Made by a program: the position numbers and the translations under genes
Source: Melastoma dodecandrum
Taxonomy: Eukaryota > Streptophyta > Magnoliopsida > Myrtales > Melastomataceae
Assembly (NCBI GenBank): GCA_029817715.1
Contig: JARUPY010000085.1
Coordinates: 3,720,001 to 3,784,000 of the forward strand
Length of the DNA stretch: 64,000 nucleotides
Direction: 5' to 3'
Shown: in pieces, positions 55,401 through 64,000 of the stretch
Numbering within the stretch: the first letter of the stretch is position 1
Layout: every line of letters begins with the position of its first letter
The notes under the pieces: model-generated
Database searches by the model: none
What the model was told of the DNA's origin: nothing
The model's input: the letters and a program-made list of their open reading frames with translations, nothing else

Positions 55401-57296
55401 CACTCGGTGTACCTCGATGTTCTTATATACCCAGCTTTAAAGAGCTTCTTGACTTCTTCGAATACTGCCTGAGTGACTTCATGAGTCATTCTCCTTGGTG
55501 CCTGTTGGACTGGTTTAAATCCTGCTTTGATTGGCAACTTATGTTCTACAAGTCGGCGATCTAGGCCAGGCATTTCAGTATAGTCCCAGGCGAAACAGTC
55601 CTTGAATTCTTCAAGAGTAGCCTTAATAGAATTGAAAAGTTCTTTATTCATTGAAGAACTAACGAAAACGATCCGAGGGCTAGATTCCTCGCCTAAATTG
55701 ATACTTACAAGCGGGTCACATGGCATCATAAGTGACTCGCGACCCTGGACACCGCCTAAGTCGGTATCAATGGACTTAGATAAGCTAGCCTCAGCATTTA
55801 CATTGCTTATTTGGCAACCTAATTTCCTAGACTTCCTAACATACTCCTGAAGTCGCTGGAGGATATCAGCGACTGCATAGCCTCTTCCTTCGTCACTGTC
55901 CATACACCCCTTCGTGCAGGAGTCTATCGGGCTCCAACTCCGTCGCAGCACTTTCCTGGCTCTTAGGCGCCTCCCCCTTGTCGCCATTAGGACTGTTGTC
56001 TATCTCGCCTCCATCCTTGGTCGGGCCTACTTCCTGCAGGACCTCATTTATGTCCTTGTCCGTGAAGTCGGGCCCCCGTCCTGTCGGCACGATTGATCTC
56101 TCATCAGGCTTGGGGTGAGAGGTGCCATAGCTCACAATGAAGTCGAACTTCCCGGAGGGTTCACCTAGGGATCCGACAGTAGGGTCTCCTAGCTTGTAGC
56201 GTTGATCCAGGGTGAGGTCCTTGATCGTCTTGCATGTTTCTGCATGTAAAATGCCCTTGTCACAACAGGAGTATTCATCAGCCCTGATAGTCTCTATTTC
56301 AGAGTCAAGCCATAAAATCAACTCCCTATGCAAAGTCGATGGGATCGCGGCGGCTTTATGAAGCCAATCGCGTCCCAAAAGCGCATTAAACGAAGGGGCT
56401 ATGTCAATTACGAAGAAAGCAGTTTTCTGCTCGTGTCTTCCAACGCCTAAATGCACAGAGCATATCCCCAGGCATTCGGACTTCCTCCCATTAAAGCCGC
56501 TTACAGCCACGTCGGTTCGCACCAACTCACTAGGCTTGTACCCAAGTAGTCTAAACTTGGTGAGTGGGAGAACATTGACGGTGGCGCCGTTGTCTATTAA
56601 GACTCGACCCACCAAAACACCGTCAAAGGTGGCTGCGATGTATAACGAGTGCATGTGCTGTTTCATGCGATCCGATGGTTTCCTCAGCCAGTGTAGAGGG
56701 AAGCCAGATGGAAAAGAAGTGACCTTAGTGTCCAGGGTTTTACCTTTCGGCGCCTCTGACTTGCCGTTGCAGGCGAACTCCGCAGGGAAGGTGAGAGCGT
56801 TACAGCTCACAAGGGGCCCTTGTTCTGCGTTGAAGTCGCAGGGCCTATCTCCTCGTAGAGGAGTGTAGTCGAAGCTCGAGCCCGGGTTTTCCGAGTAATC
56901 AGTAGACTCGACCCGTTCAGGCTCCGCGACTTGTTTCTCTGCGGCTTGGTTCCCTTCCGAGGGTGGCATCGCAGGGGTTATCTTAGGTCTTTTTTGGGCG
57001 TGACTTAGACATCTTTCCTTTCTCTTTTGAGCCCTTAAGGGGGGCGCAACCTTCCTTTCCACCTTCTGCCATTGAGACGAAGGGTTAAGGGCTTTGACGA
57101 ATTTTGGTTTCTTAGAACCAAAAAGGAGTCGGCTTACCTCCACGAATCTGCCGTCGACTGGGTCATATCCCACCTGCACTGGAGTATTTTCTGGTCTATC
57201 CGAGGAAGGTTTGCTAGGGTTCGAATTACCTGTACCCTCGGGGCGGACCGCTTTCATCAGCATCTCCCCTTTTGCGGACAAGTCGACCAGCCGCAA
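52442..57296 (-). pseudogene. Pol region of the Tat element: protease, RT, dual RNase H, integrase
   Basis: Three frames. Protease, 55,893-57,296 (467 aa): VLIDNGATVNVLP with flap and ALLGRDWLH. RT and RNase H, 53,612-55,987: YIDDIVVKS catalytic box intact, first RNase H (YLLYVAATESVIGAMLAQE), then a second, archaeal-type RNase H (WFDGSSAKSGVG..ATEYEAL). Integrase, 52,442-53,569: H..H..CQEC zinc finger, catalytic D (WALDII), D (VVDNGTAF) and E (NGQAEATNK). Protease is out of frame with gag and with RT, and RT is separated from integrase by one in-frame TGA (53,612-53,614). Order and content fit Tat-clade Ty3/gypsy. Autonomous activity is unlikely unless frameshifting is programmed. Confidence 0.9.
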
Positions 57297-57355
57297 GAAA
57301 TAATTGACGCAGCATGCTGTGCAGAGCTGGGTAATAAGTATCCGATTGTGGGCGA

Positions 57356-59812
57356 TCAGCTTGCATTTCTGGCACAGTAGCTTTCGTCCAAGAATTGGGC
57401 GATAGGAGGTCCCCTCCGCAATTCCTGGGGGTCGACTGTCTGTGACGCATATCGAGGCCTGCGACTTGCAGCCTGTTGGGGTCGGTCTACTCCCTTATAC
57501 TCTTCCGCAGGTCTTATCTCCTTGACAGGGGTAGTCCTAGTGTACCCCTGCTTGACGACTCTCTGGCCAGACGAGTCCATAAACTCAACTCGCCGTGCCG
57601 GGCGTTCCGTACCCCGGGCGGCTGCCTCTCCATTCCCCCTATGCCCCTGGGAACCTCCTCTTCCTCCTCGCGAAGCCAGTCGGCGATCCACACTAGGAGG
57701 ACTTTTGAGGACGTGAGAAGGTCCTCGGGGGGTAGTCAACGACATTGCTGCTTCCTCGAAAGGGGTCAGGTGATACCAGTCTTCTGCCTTACTGTCCAAC
57801 AGGTACTTCTTAAATGTGTGGCATTGGTCCGTCGTGTGAGTGTCGTTTAGGTGCCAGTGGCAAAGCCACTTGTCCCTTCCCTTCGGTAGGATGAAAACCC
57901 CACGCTCAGCCAGTCGCTTCATCAGGGCATTAGCCACCAAGGTCTCGCCAGTTGCTTGCAAATCCTGCGAGGGTATAGCAGAGTCGTTAATGACTTCTAC
58001 AAGGTTAACCTCAGTGTCAAATATATCAAATGTATGAATGGCAACTTCGTCGCCAAATGGATTATCATCCACCATGGCGACTTCATCGACTTCAGGAAAA
58101 CAGAGCTCTTTAGACTCTATTAAATCCTGAATTATATTTCTAAAGGACAGGCAGTCCTTGGTAGTATGGGTGAAGGAACCATGCCACTTGCAATAATTCC
58201 TACTTTTTTCTCTTTCTGTCTGAGGGACTCGATGACCAGGCTTAAGCCTGATCCTTTTCTTTTGATAAAGCCAGTCAAAAATGGCGTCGACTTTATCTGT
58301 GTCGAAGGAGTATTTCCTTTCCTCGGCATTTTTCTGGGAGGCTTTAGCTTTAGAATTTTTCCTAGTCAAGGGGTCACATATAGTCGACTCTCCCTTAACA
58401 AACTCGGCCACGTCGACTTCATAAGTATCAACTTGGTAGGCTCGAGTCAGCTTGGCCTCTTCTGTTAGGAGCTGATAGTACTCAGTGGCTCTCCTTGCCA
58501 AATCATATAGATCGGCAAAGCGCTCTCCTTGTAGCTTTTTCCGGAAATGAATGAACAACGCATTTAATGCGAGGAGCAACTGATCTTTCTCCGGTATGGG
58601 AGGCCTACACCGTAATAAGGCCTTTCTAAGTTTCATTAAAAACTGCCCCGAGTGTTCCCCATTAGCCTGCCTAAGGCGCATCACCTCAAACATCGACATG
58701 GGGGTATCGAGTCGAGCAAAGGTATTAACAAACATGGACTGCATCTGAGTCCATGAAGCTACTAACCCCGACGGTAAACTTGCATACCAGGTAAAGGCAT
58801 CCCCGGTTAATGAGTTCGGAAAGAGCTTTACTTTCCAGAAGTCATTCCCGGCCGCCTCGCCAAGTTGATAAGTGAAGCGAGCAATATGCTCAAGTGGAGT
58901 CATTTCATCTTCGCCCGAGAAGCGAGTGAAGTCGGGCACCCTATAACCTCTAGGTAAAGGGAAATCCCTATCAATGTACGCAGGATAAGGAGACCTGTAT
59001 AAACAGGTGTCATCTCGCCGAGCTATTCCGGGGACGACTTGCTCTATAACCTGAGTTATGGCCTCTCTTAAGTCTGGGGGTACACCGCCTATCGGCCCCT
59101 GCCCTGCGAGTCGAGTTGGCCTTAACGGGCTATACGGAGGCCTTTCTCCCATTGTTTGGCTCGCTGGATCCCATGCATAAAATGAAGGCTCCTCACGATG
59201 ATTACTACTCCGGGGTCCAGGCTCATAGGGATCTCCAACCGCGTCGACCATTGGCTCTTTTCCAGGGCGACGAGACGGAATAAAATCCTCCCCCCGATCT
59301 GTTTCCTCTTGGAAGTCCTCTGCCTCATTCCAATACGTATTCGCTGGTCGATTACGTGAAGAAGAGGGTCGACCAGGGGGAACCAGATTCCCGGGTTCAA
59401 AGAGAGCATTCGTCCTTATCTCAGATTGCTCAAAAGTCACGTTACGTGGCCCTTGAGCAGTCCGACGAGCGTCTGCCATGAACGTAGACTCCCTAAAGGG
59501 GGCCTCTCTCATACGAGGTCTCACTCTTTCCTCGTCTCTCGGGCCAGAAAGACGCCCTATTAGAGTTTGGACATCCATTAGAATACCCTTCATATCAGTC
59601 AACTCCTGACGCACATCCCCCAATTCCTTGTGGAACTCCAGTCTCGAAATAAATTCGGACGGGGCATGTGAATCAAAAGTGGACTGGTTTGTAGCTGCCT
59701 GGCCTCCTAGGGCCGGCGCTTCCAAGTCCATTCCCGGAGGAAGTTCCTGGTCTTCCCCATCTAAGGGATTCTGAGGCTCACGGCCAATAGTACTTCGAGT
59801 ATTTCTCGGCAT
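57356..59812 (-). CDS. Gag of the Tat element
   Basis: Intact 818 aa ORF starting MPRNTRSTIGREPQN, about 30 bp after the candidate primer binding site. A disordered N-terminal 260 residues precedes the retrotransposon gag domain (YRVPDFTRFSGEDEMTPLEH; FPNSLTGDAFTWYASLP; FARLDTPMSMFEVMRLRQ). Two zinc-knuckle-like Cys/His clusters follow (CKWHGSFTHTTKDC and CHWHLNDTHTTDQC), the duplicated form seen in Tat-like Gags. Gag packages the element RNA into particles. The stop at 57,356 precedes protease in another frame. Confidence 0.88.
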   Translation of the reverse strand: MPRNTRSTIGREPQNPLDGEDQELPPGMDLEAPALGGQAATNQSTFDSHAPSEFISRLEFHKELGDVRQELTDMKGILMDVQTLIGRLSGPRDEERVRPRMREAPFRESTFMADARRTAQGPRNVTFEQSEIRTNALFEPGNLVPPGRPSSSRNRPANTYWNEAEDFQEETDRGEDFIPSRRPGKEPMVDAVGDPYEPGPRSSNHREEPSFYAWDPASQTMGERPPYSPLRPTRLAGQGPIGGVPPDLREAITQVIEQVVPGIARRDDTCLYRSPYPAYIDRDFPLPRGYRVPDFTRFSGEDEMTPLEHIARFTYQLGEAAGNDFWKVKLFPNSLTGDAFTWYASLPSGLVASWTQMQSMFVNTFARLDTPMSMFEVMRLRQANGEHSGQFLMKLRKALLRCRPPIPEKDQLLLALNALFIHFRKKLQGERFADLYDLARRATEYYQLLTEEAKLTRAYQVDTYEVDVAEFVKGESTICDPLTRKNSKAKASQKNAEERKYSFDTDKVDAIFDWLYQKKRIRLKPGHRVPQTEREKSRNYCKWHGSFTHTTKDCLSFRNIIQDLIESKELCFPEVDEVAMVDDNPFGDEVAIHTFDIFDTEVNLVEVINDSAIPSQDLQATGETLVANALMKRLAERGVFILPKGRDKWLCHWHLNDTHTTDQCHTFKKYLLDSKAEDWYHLTPFEEAAMSLTTPRGPSHVLKSPPSVDRRLASRGGRGGSQGHRGNGEAAARGTERPARRVEFMDSSGQRVVKQGYTRTTPVKEIRPAEEYKGVDRPQQAASRRPRYASQTVDPQELRRGPPIAQFLDESYCARNAS

Positions 59813-59843
59813 TTGAGACTAAGATTTTTTTTCTTTTCTCTTC

Positions 59844-59860
59844 TCCCACTGTGGTCGCCA
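59844..59860 (-). other. Candidate primer binding site of the Tat element
   Basis: Minus-strand TGGCGACCACAGTGGGA, six bases inside the 5' LTR end. It starts with TGG as expected for pairing with a tRNA CCA end; I could not assign the tRNA. Confidence 0.5.
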
Positions 59861-59866
59861 AAAACG

Positions 59867-60808
59867 TGTTCGCGTATAGAACGGATCACGTCGGAAATAT
59901 TTGGCAAAGGACTCACAGGAATTGGATTGTGGTCGCCAGTAAGAAGATGCACAATTCTATTCAAACAGAATGCAAGTCTTACAATCTTGACGAATTAAGA
60001 ACAGGGGCTTACAGCCATAAAAAAACGAAAAGGGAGCAAGTGGTGACAACGATGTGGAATCCTGTGACGGCGGAGAACTTGTGACGAAGGCCTTGGAAGC
60101 TCGCTCCGTCGGTGGCGGTCGCTGGCGGGAGGCTGTGACGAAGGCCCTACGAGCTCACTCCGTCGGTGGTGTCGCTGGCGGGGGTTTGACGGCAAAGGCC
60201 CTACGAGCTCACTCTGTCGGTGGAAGGGGAGTTGACCTATAAACCGGGTCAAGGTATCTAATTCCTAAGGTTGACGAACAAACTTCAGAGCTTTGGCTGT
60301 GTATGGTCGTGCCTTGTCTTGAAAAATTCCTCTGCTAATAGAGGACTTGTACGTGTTTAACACGTAACAGATAGATCGTGTTGCAGATCGTGATCCCTAA
60401 TATCGTGGAAGTGTCTCAACAACCTCCTTGATATATGGGATCACGTTCCGGGATATTAAGATCAGTTACGATCCTTAACAAACGTGATTGAAAATGAATA
60501 AATTTATTCCAACCTTGTCGACTTGACTAATCTGTACGGGCTACGACCGACTTGGTCGACTTATCCAGAATTCCGTCGACTTGACCCTACTAGTAGACTT
60601 AGCTACTGTTGAGTCATCTTGGTTGACTTTGATTACCATATTCGTCCGTTCATAAATCGACTTAGTCGACTTCGTCATGGGTCGACCTAATCGACTTCGT
60701 CGTGAGTCGGCCTAGACGACTGTATCTTGGGCCGACTCGGAGTGTGACTTGAGTGATTACTGGGTTTCTGTTCTAAGCCCAGGCCCAAAATTATTTGCCA
60801 TGTCAACA
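59867..60808 (-). repeat. 5' LTR of the Tat element (942 bp)
   Basis: Right-hand LTR. TGTTCGCG...TGTCAACA on the plus strand, near-identical to the left LTR apart from fewer tandem-repeat units (three 54-bp units from about 60,090; three 25-bp units from 60,651). Confidence 0.92.
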
Positions 60809-62253
60809 GTATGGTACCGAATTGTGCAACTAAAGTAATTGAAATTTGACAGGGGAGATCCTTTATTCCTAGAGCCGTTCTGGATGATGAATTCCGATAA
60901 GAGCGCTGTCCTGTTGTCGGGATGGCACCGGATGAGCTACTACTACGACGACCAATCTTACATCTCCAAGAGACTCGACAAGACGATCCGCAAGTTGCAC
61001 TCGGTGGTTGGCAATGCCGTGACAGAGGGCAAGTACGTGCTTTTTGGAAGCGGCTCCACACAGCTCCTCAACGCTGCTATACACGCCCTTTCCTCCCGGC
61101 CGACCACCGTAGTTGCTTCTGTTCCCCACTATGAAGTATGGAGAATATGGTTGAACAAATGCGGATTCTGTGCTTTCAAGATTGAATTCGGGTTATTCAT
61201 TGATAGTATCCTCGGCAGGTTTTCGGGGCACAAACTGAGTTATTTGAGTCCAAGAAATACGATTTCCTTGGCGAACCCACGCCTTGGATCAATAATACTA
61301 AGGACAACATCATTGAGATCGTCACCACCCCAAGCAACCCCATCGGAGAACTGAGAGACCCTATACTCAATTCCACCAAAGGCAATGTGAAGATGATACA
61401 TGACCGAGCCTACTACTGGCCACACTACACGGCAATTCCTGCCCCTGCTGACGAAGACCTCATGCTTTTCACTGTCTCCCAGTTGACAGGTCATGCTGGG
61501 AGCAGATTCGGGTGAGTTCGCCGTCAAGTGAAATAATATAATATATATCATATCATCTCCGAGATGCCTCGCCTGTGAAATAAGAACTTGTTTGATTGTT
61601 AACCATTCAGATGGGCGCTAGTAAAGGATGAGAAGGTCTACCAGCGGATGAGTGAGTATTTGGAACTGAATACAGTGGGCGTTTCCCACGACACTCAGCT
61701 GAGGATGCTGAAGATCCTTAATGTTGCCACCGAGGACAAGGGAAGGCGATTCTTCGAGTTTGGACACGGGAACTTGAACCGCCGCTGGAAGGCCCTAAAC
61801 TCTATCCTCTCCAATTCTCGCAGATTCTCCGTGCAACAAATCCCGCCTCTATTCTGCACCTATTTCAACAAACTAAAAGAACCTACCCCAGGTACTATTT
61901 GTTTAGATCTTACACAACAGAGGTCGACCGAGGAAGATTTTCTATATTCCGATGCCCTTCGGGTTTCTTGTTTCCGGGTCACAGCTTACGCATGGCTGAA
62001 ATGCGAAGAGGAAGAAGGAGACGAAGAAAAAGAAGTGAAGAGCTGTCATCAAGTGCTCAAGGAAGCCAAGATTATAGGAAGAGAAGGGAGAATATTCAAG
62101 TCCTATGACCAGTACGTCCGGCTGAGCCTCATCAGAAGCGAGGACGACTTCAAGATGCTAGTCGACCGCCTGCGAGATCTGGTTGATCGAGAGGTAGAGT
62201 GGAGTCCACCGCTAACGAAGCAGAGACCACCGTACGCAAACTTAGTATTGTAG

Positions 62254-62758
62254 TACTTGGGGACGGGTTAACTCCGCGATAACCGGCCAAGTAAAAACCA
62301 CACATTCATAAATGCATCACGGCATGCATGATCATGTTATAGCAGAAGCCTCTTTAGACCACTTATTGTGTGAAAATAGTTGGTAAAAAAATTCATTGGA
62401 CTTCGCTCTAGTTACTCACTCACTGATTATGATATTTAAAAATTAAAAAAAAAATAATAACTAAATGGGGCTGGTAAAATTTCGTACAAGTCATATAATT
62501 GGGCTCCAATTTGGGCCTATAATACATGGGCTAAGAGGCCCATAAACTACGCGGACTGGTCGGTGATTGAAATGAAAGTATCTTGGCAACGGACGGTGGG
62601 AAATCTTTGGGGTTGGGGGGGGGAAGAAGCCGAGAAAGTGGGAAAAGATTGTCTTGTCCCACCCCCAAAGATTTTCCATTGTTCATCTTCCCGCCCTTTA
62701 CCTGCACCAACCTCTCCTTCTGCACACCTTCCCCCCCTTCCCTTTTCCGCTTCGCCCG
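62254..62758. other. Intergenic; aminotransferase 3' flank and thioredoxin y promoter (copy 2)
   Basis: Near-identical to 37,440-38,013 apart from small indels and a much shorter G tract. Carries the same GGCCC/GGGCC promoter words. Confidence 0.55.
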
Positions 62759-63820
62759 ATGGCGATTTCCGTAACCGCTTCTCCCGCCGCCTCTCTTTGC
62801 CCGAAGAGAATCGATGGTTCCTCCGCCGCCGCCGCTCCTTTCTCCTATATGAAAGCGCAATTCCCTTCCATTTCCAAGTCCGTTGGCCGCGCCGGAGTCT
62901 CTTTTTACACCATGCCGCGGAAGTCTTCGATCGTGGTAATGAGGAGCGCCTGATTGTTCTCGTGTGACACGCTTTCTTTGAATTTAGCGTGGCGTACGGA
63001 CGAATTTTGCTTTTGCTTCATCCGCCTGTTGACCTAGATGCTTGTCCTATTTGTTCTCTCAGTGCCGATAGGGCTGAATCGGTGTTTTGGTTTCGGTGCT
63101 TGTCCTTTGACTGTCACGATGTTTCTTTCGACGGCCAAACGATTTGCATTTAACATTTTTAAGGCACTGAGCAGGCAGCTGTATGTCCTCAGCTTATGGC
63201 GGTTACTTAGTGAGGCTTACATTTCGTTATTATTGTTTTGAATTTTGAGGTATGGTGCAACCAGCTTTTTCATTGCCGAGTCTTGTGGGTAGAATACTGA
63301 CTGTTTGAGTAACTACGTTTGGTTTTGATGTTTACCTCTGCTTGAGCCAATTCATTGTTCCCTTGCTGTTCTTTTCTTGGCTTTTGTGCTTGATGGATAT
63401 GTGTGGTCATTTTCACCGCATAAACGTTGGTTCATTTTGGTGTTTGGTTGACTCTTGGCCGAGCACGCGGTTGTATTCGTGTTGTCTCTTGTCATCCTTC
63501 CCATGCAATAGAGGATCCAGATAATGATAGGACAATGCGTCATTACCTGAAGCTTTAATCTCTCATTGTCTTACCTTGTTGCGCCATAGTAATTCTTTTC
63601 CTGCACTGTTCCATATATCTGCTACTGGCTTCATGGACTTCTTAGCATTCTTGGTGGGGAGACAAGTCCAAATGTCTTGAGGTTATTTTTTCATTGATTC
63701 AACTGAGATGGGTTGGTACAAAATTTTGCAGCTTGCAGCTAAGAAACAGACATATTCTGACCTAGATGACTTGTTGGCGCAATCTGAGAAGCCTGTGCTT
63801 GTTGATTTTTATGCCACCTG
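62759..63820 (+). CDS. TRXY: Thioredoxin y, chloroplast (first two exons; continues past window end)
   Basis: Exon 1 62,759-62,935 (59 codons) and exon 2 63,732-63,820, joined GT-AG in phase 0. The N-terminus MAISVTASPAASLCPK..SSAAAAPFS is Ser/Ala/basic rich, as expected for a plastid transit peptide. Exon 2 encodes AAKKQTYSDLDDLLAQSEKP and VLVDFYATW, the thioredoxin entry strand just before the WCGPC redox centre, which must lie in the next exon beyond 64,000. The AKKQTF..FDDLL and DFYATW combination is characteristic of plant thioredoxin y, a plastid reductant of peroxiredoxin Q, glutathione peroxidase-like proteins and methionine sulfoxide reductase. Intron 1 (796 bp) shows no other gene. 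Exon 1 of this gene is partly duplicated at 38.0 kb. Confidence 0.87.
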
Positions 63821-64000
63821 GTAAGATCTTATTTTTTCAATCGGTTGATGTAACACATGCTTAATCATTCATCAGATAATGACCATAATCACTTAGGGAA
63901 CTTGTTTTTCTTTATGATATAATAGCTTTTTATTGTGGATAATATGATTTTTTTAGGGGCATTATTGTCCCTTTTTTGGCATGATAAATATGTATTTCAT
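63821..64000 (+). other. Intron 2 of thioredoxin y (partial)
   Basis: Begins GTAAGATC directly after the exon 2 Trp codon split; AT-rich to the end of the window. Confidence 0.7.

Larger units (their letters stand above)
47821..60813 (-). mobile_element. Tat-lineage Ty3/gypsy retrotransposon with antisense gene, 13.0 kb
   Basis: Element 47,826-60,808 between perfect 5-bp target duplications GTATG (47,821-47,825; 60,809-60,813), inserted in intron 1 of aminotransferase copy 2; copy 1 shows the empty site. Ends TGTT...AACA. Gag-pol is on the minus strand. Two RNase H domains are present in pol (the second FDGSSAKSGVGIGL..NNATEYEAL), a hallmark of the Tat clade. A spliced gene runs on the plus strand between pol and the element's 3' LTR. 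Extra antisense ORFs are known in this clade. Confidence 0.93.
47252..62253 (+). pseudogene. Aminotransferase copy 2 (TAR3/4-like): K281Q, stop lost, 13 kb insertion in intron 1
   Basis: Same five-exon structure as copy 1: 47,252-47,547; 60,853-61,135; 61,219-61,511; 61,611-61,891; 61,985-62,253. All splice sites and the frame are kept (473 aa), so a transcript could still be translated if the roughly 13.3 kb intron 1 is spliced. Codon 281, the PLP Schiff-base lysine in VSKLTGHAGSR, is CAG (Gln) at 61,480-61,482, which should abolish transamination or lyase chemistry. The stop codon TGA of copy 1 is CGA (62,188-62,190), adding 21 residues. The TATA box is altered and most promoter repeats are absent. 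It is either a pseudoenzyme or a young pseudogene; I favour the latter but the intact frame is notable. Confidence 0.85.
43721..62938. repeat. Segmental tandem duplication, copy 2
   Basis: Restarts at the junction with the sequence of 34,682 onward, contains the citrate-binding-protein region absent from copy 1, resumes similarity at about 46,731 (matching 34,821), and runs through aminotransferase copy 2 (split by a 13 kb element) to thioredoxin y exon 1, where it becomes single-copy sequence. Confidence 0.8.

Overview
This is nuclear DNA from a flowering plant, most likely a eudicot. It has split genes with GT-AG introns of plant size, plant-only families (GASA, R2R3-MYB, SEUSS, TED7, ROH1, phytocyanin, alliinase-type aminotransferase, thioredoxin y), plant lineages of Ty3/gypsy retrotransposons, and MITE-like elements. 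I do not name a species. Exon coordinates were read by hand from splice signals, reading frame and family similarity. No tRNA, rRNA or CRISPR array was seen.

Layout. 1-4.3 kb is repeat-rich, with an acidic hypothetical ORF followed by a striking cluster of seven short hairpins. 4.7-28.3 kb is an ordinary gene-bearing arm: a multi-pass membrane protein (-), a GASA/snakin peptide (-), a subgroup-21-like MYB (-), a SEUSS-type corepressor (-), a dead peroxidase fragment (-), a TED7-like wall protein (-), mitochondrial cytochrome c1 (+), a ROH1/BYPASS-like protein (+) and a phytocyanin-domain protein (-). 29-34.7 kb holds a tandem family of tiny two-exon genes for 54-55 aa secreted-peptide precursors (two intact, one truncated) with a hAT-like non-autonomous element between the two intact copies.

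34.7-64 kb is a tandem segmental duplication. Each copy carries an alliinase/TAR-like aminotransferase gene followed by thioredoxin y. The junction is at about 43,721-43,723 with CGT microhomology. In copy 1 the aminotransferase looks intact, but thioredoxin y exon 1 is cut off at the junction and holds a 5.5 kb chromovirus. In copy 2 thioredoxin y looks intact up to the window edge. The copy-2 aminotransferase has a 13.0 kb Tat-lineage element in intron 1, has lost its PLP lysine (K281Q), its stop codon and its TATA consensus, and is probably a pseudoenzyme or pseudogene. A citrate-binding-protein-like gene, its decayed relative and a Tourist-like MITE lie just right of the junction.

Most unusual content: (1) the Tat element carries, antisense to gag-pol, a six-exon gene encoding a plant mobile domain protein with a coiled-coil tail, with its own TATA box and AATAAA outside the LTRs; (2) the tiny tandem secreted-peptide genes, whose conserved C-terminus I do not recognise; (3) the pseudoenzyme aminotransferase; (4) the hairpin cluster.
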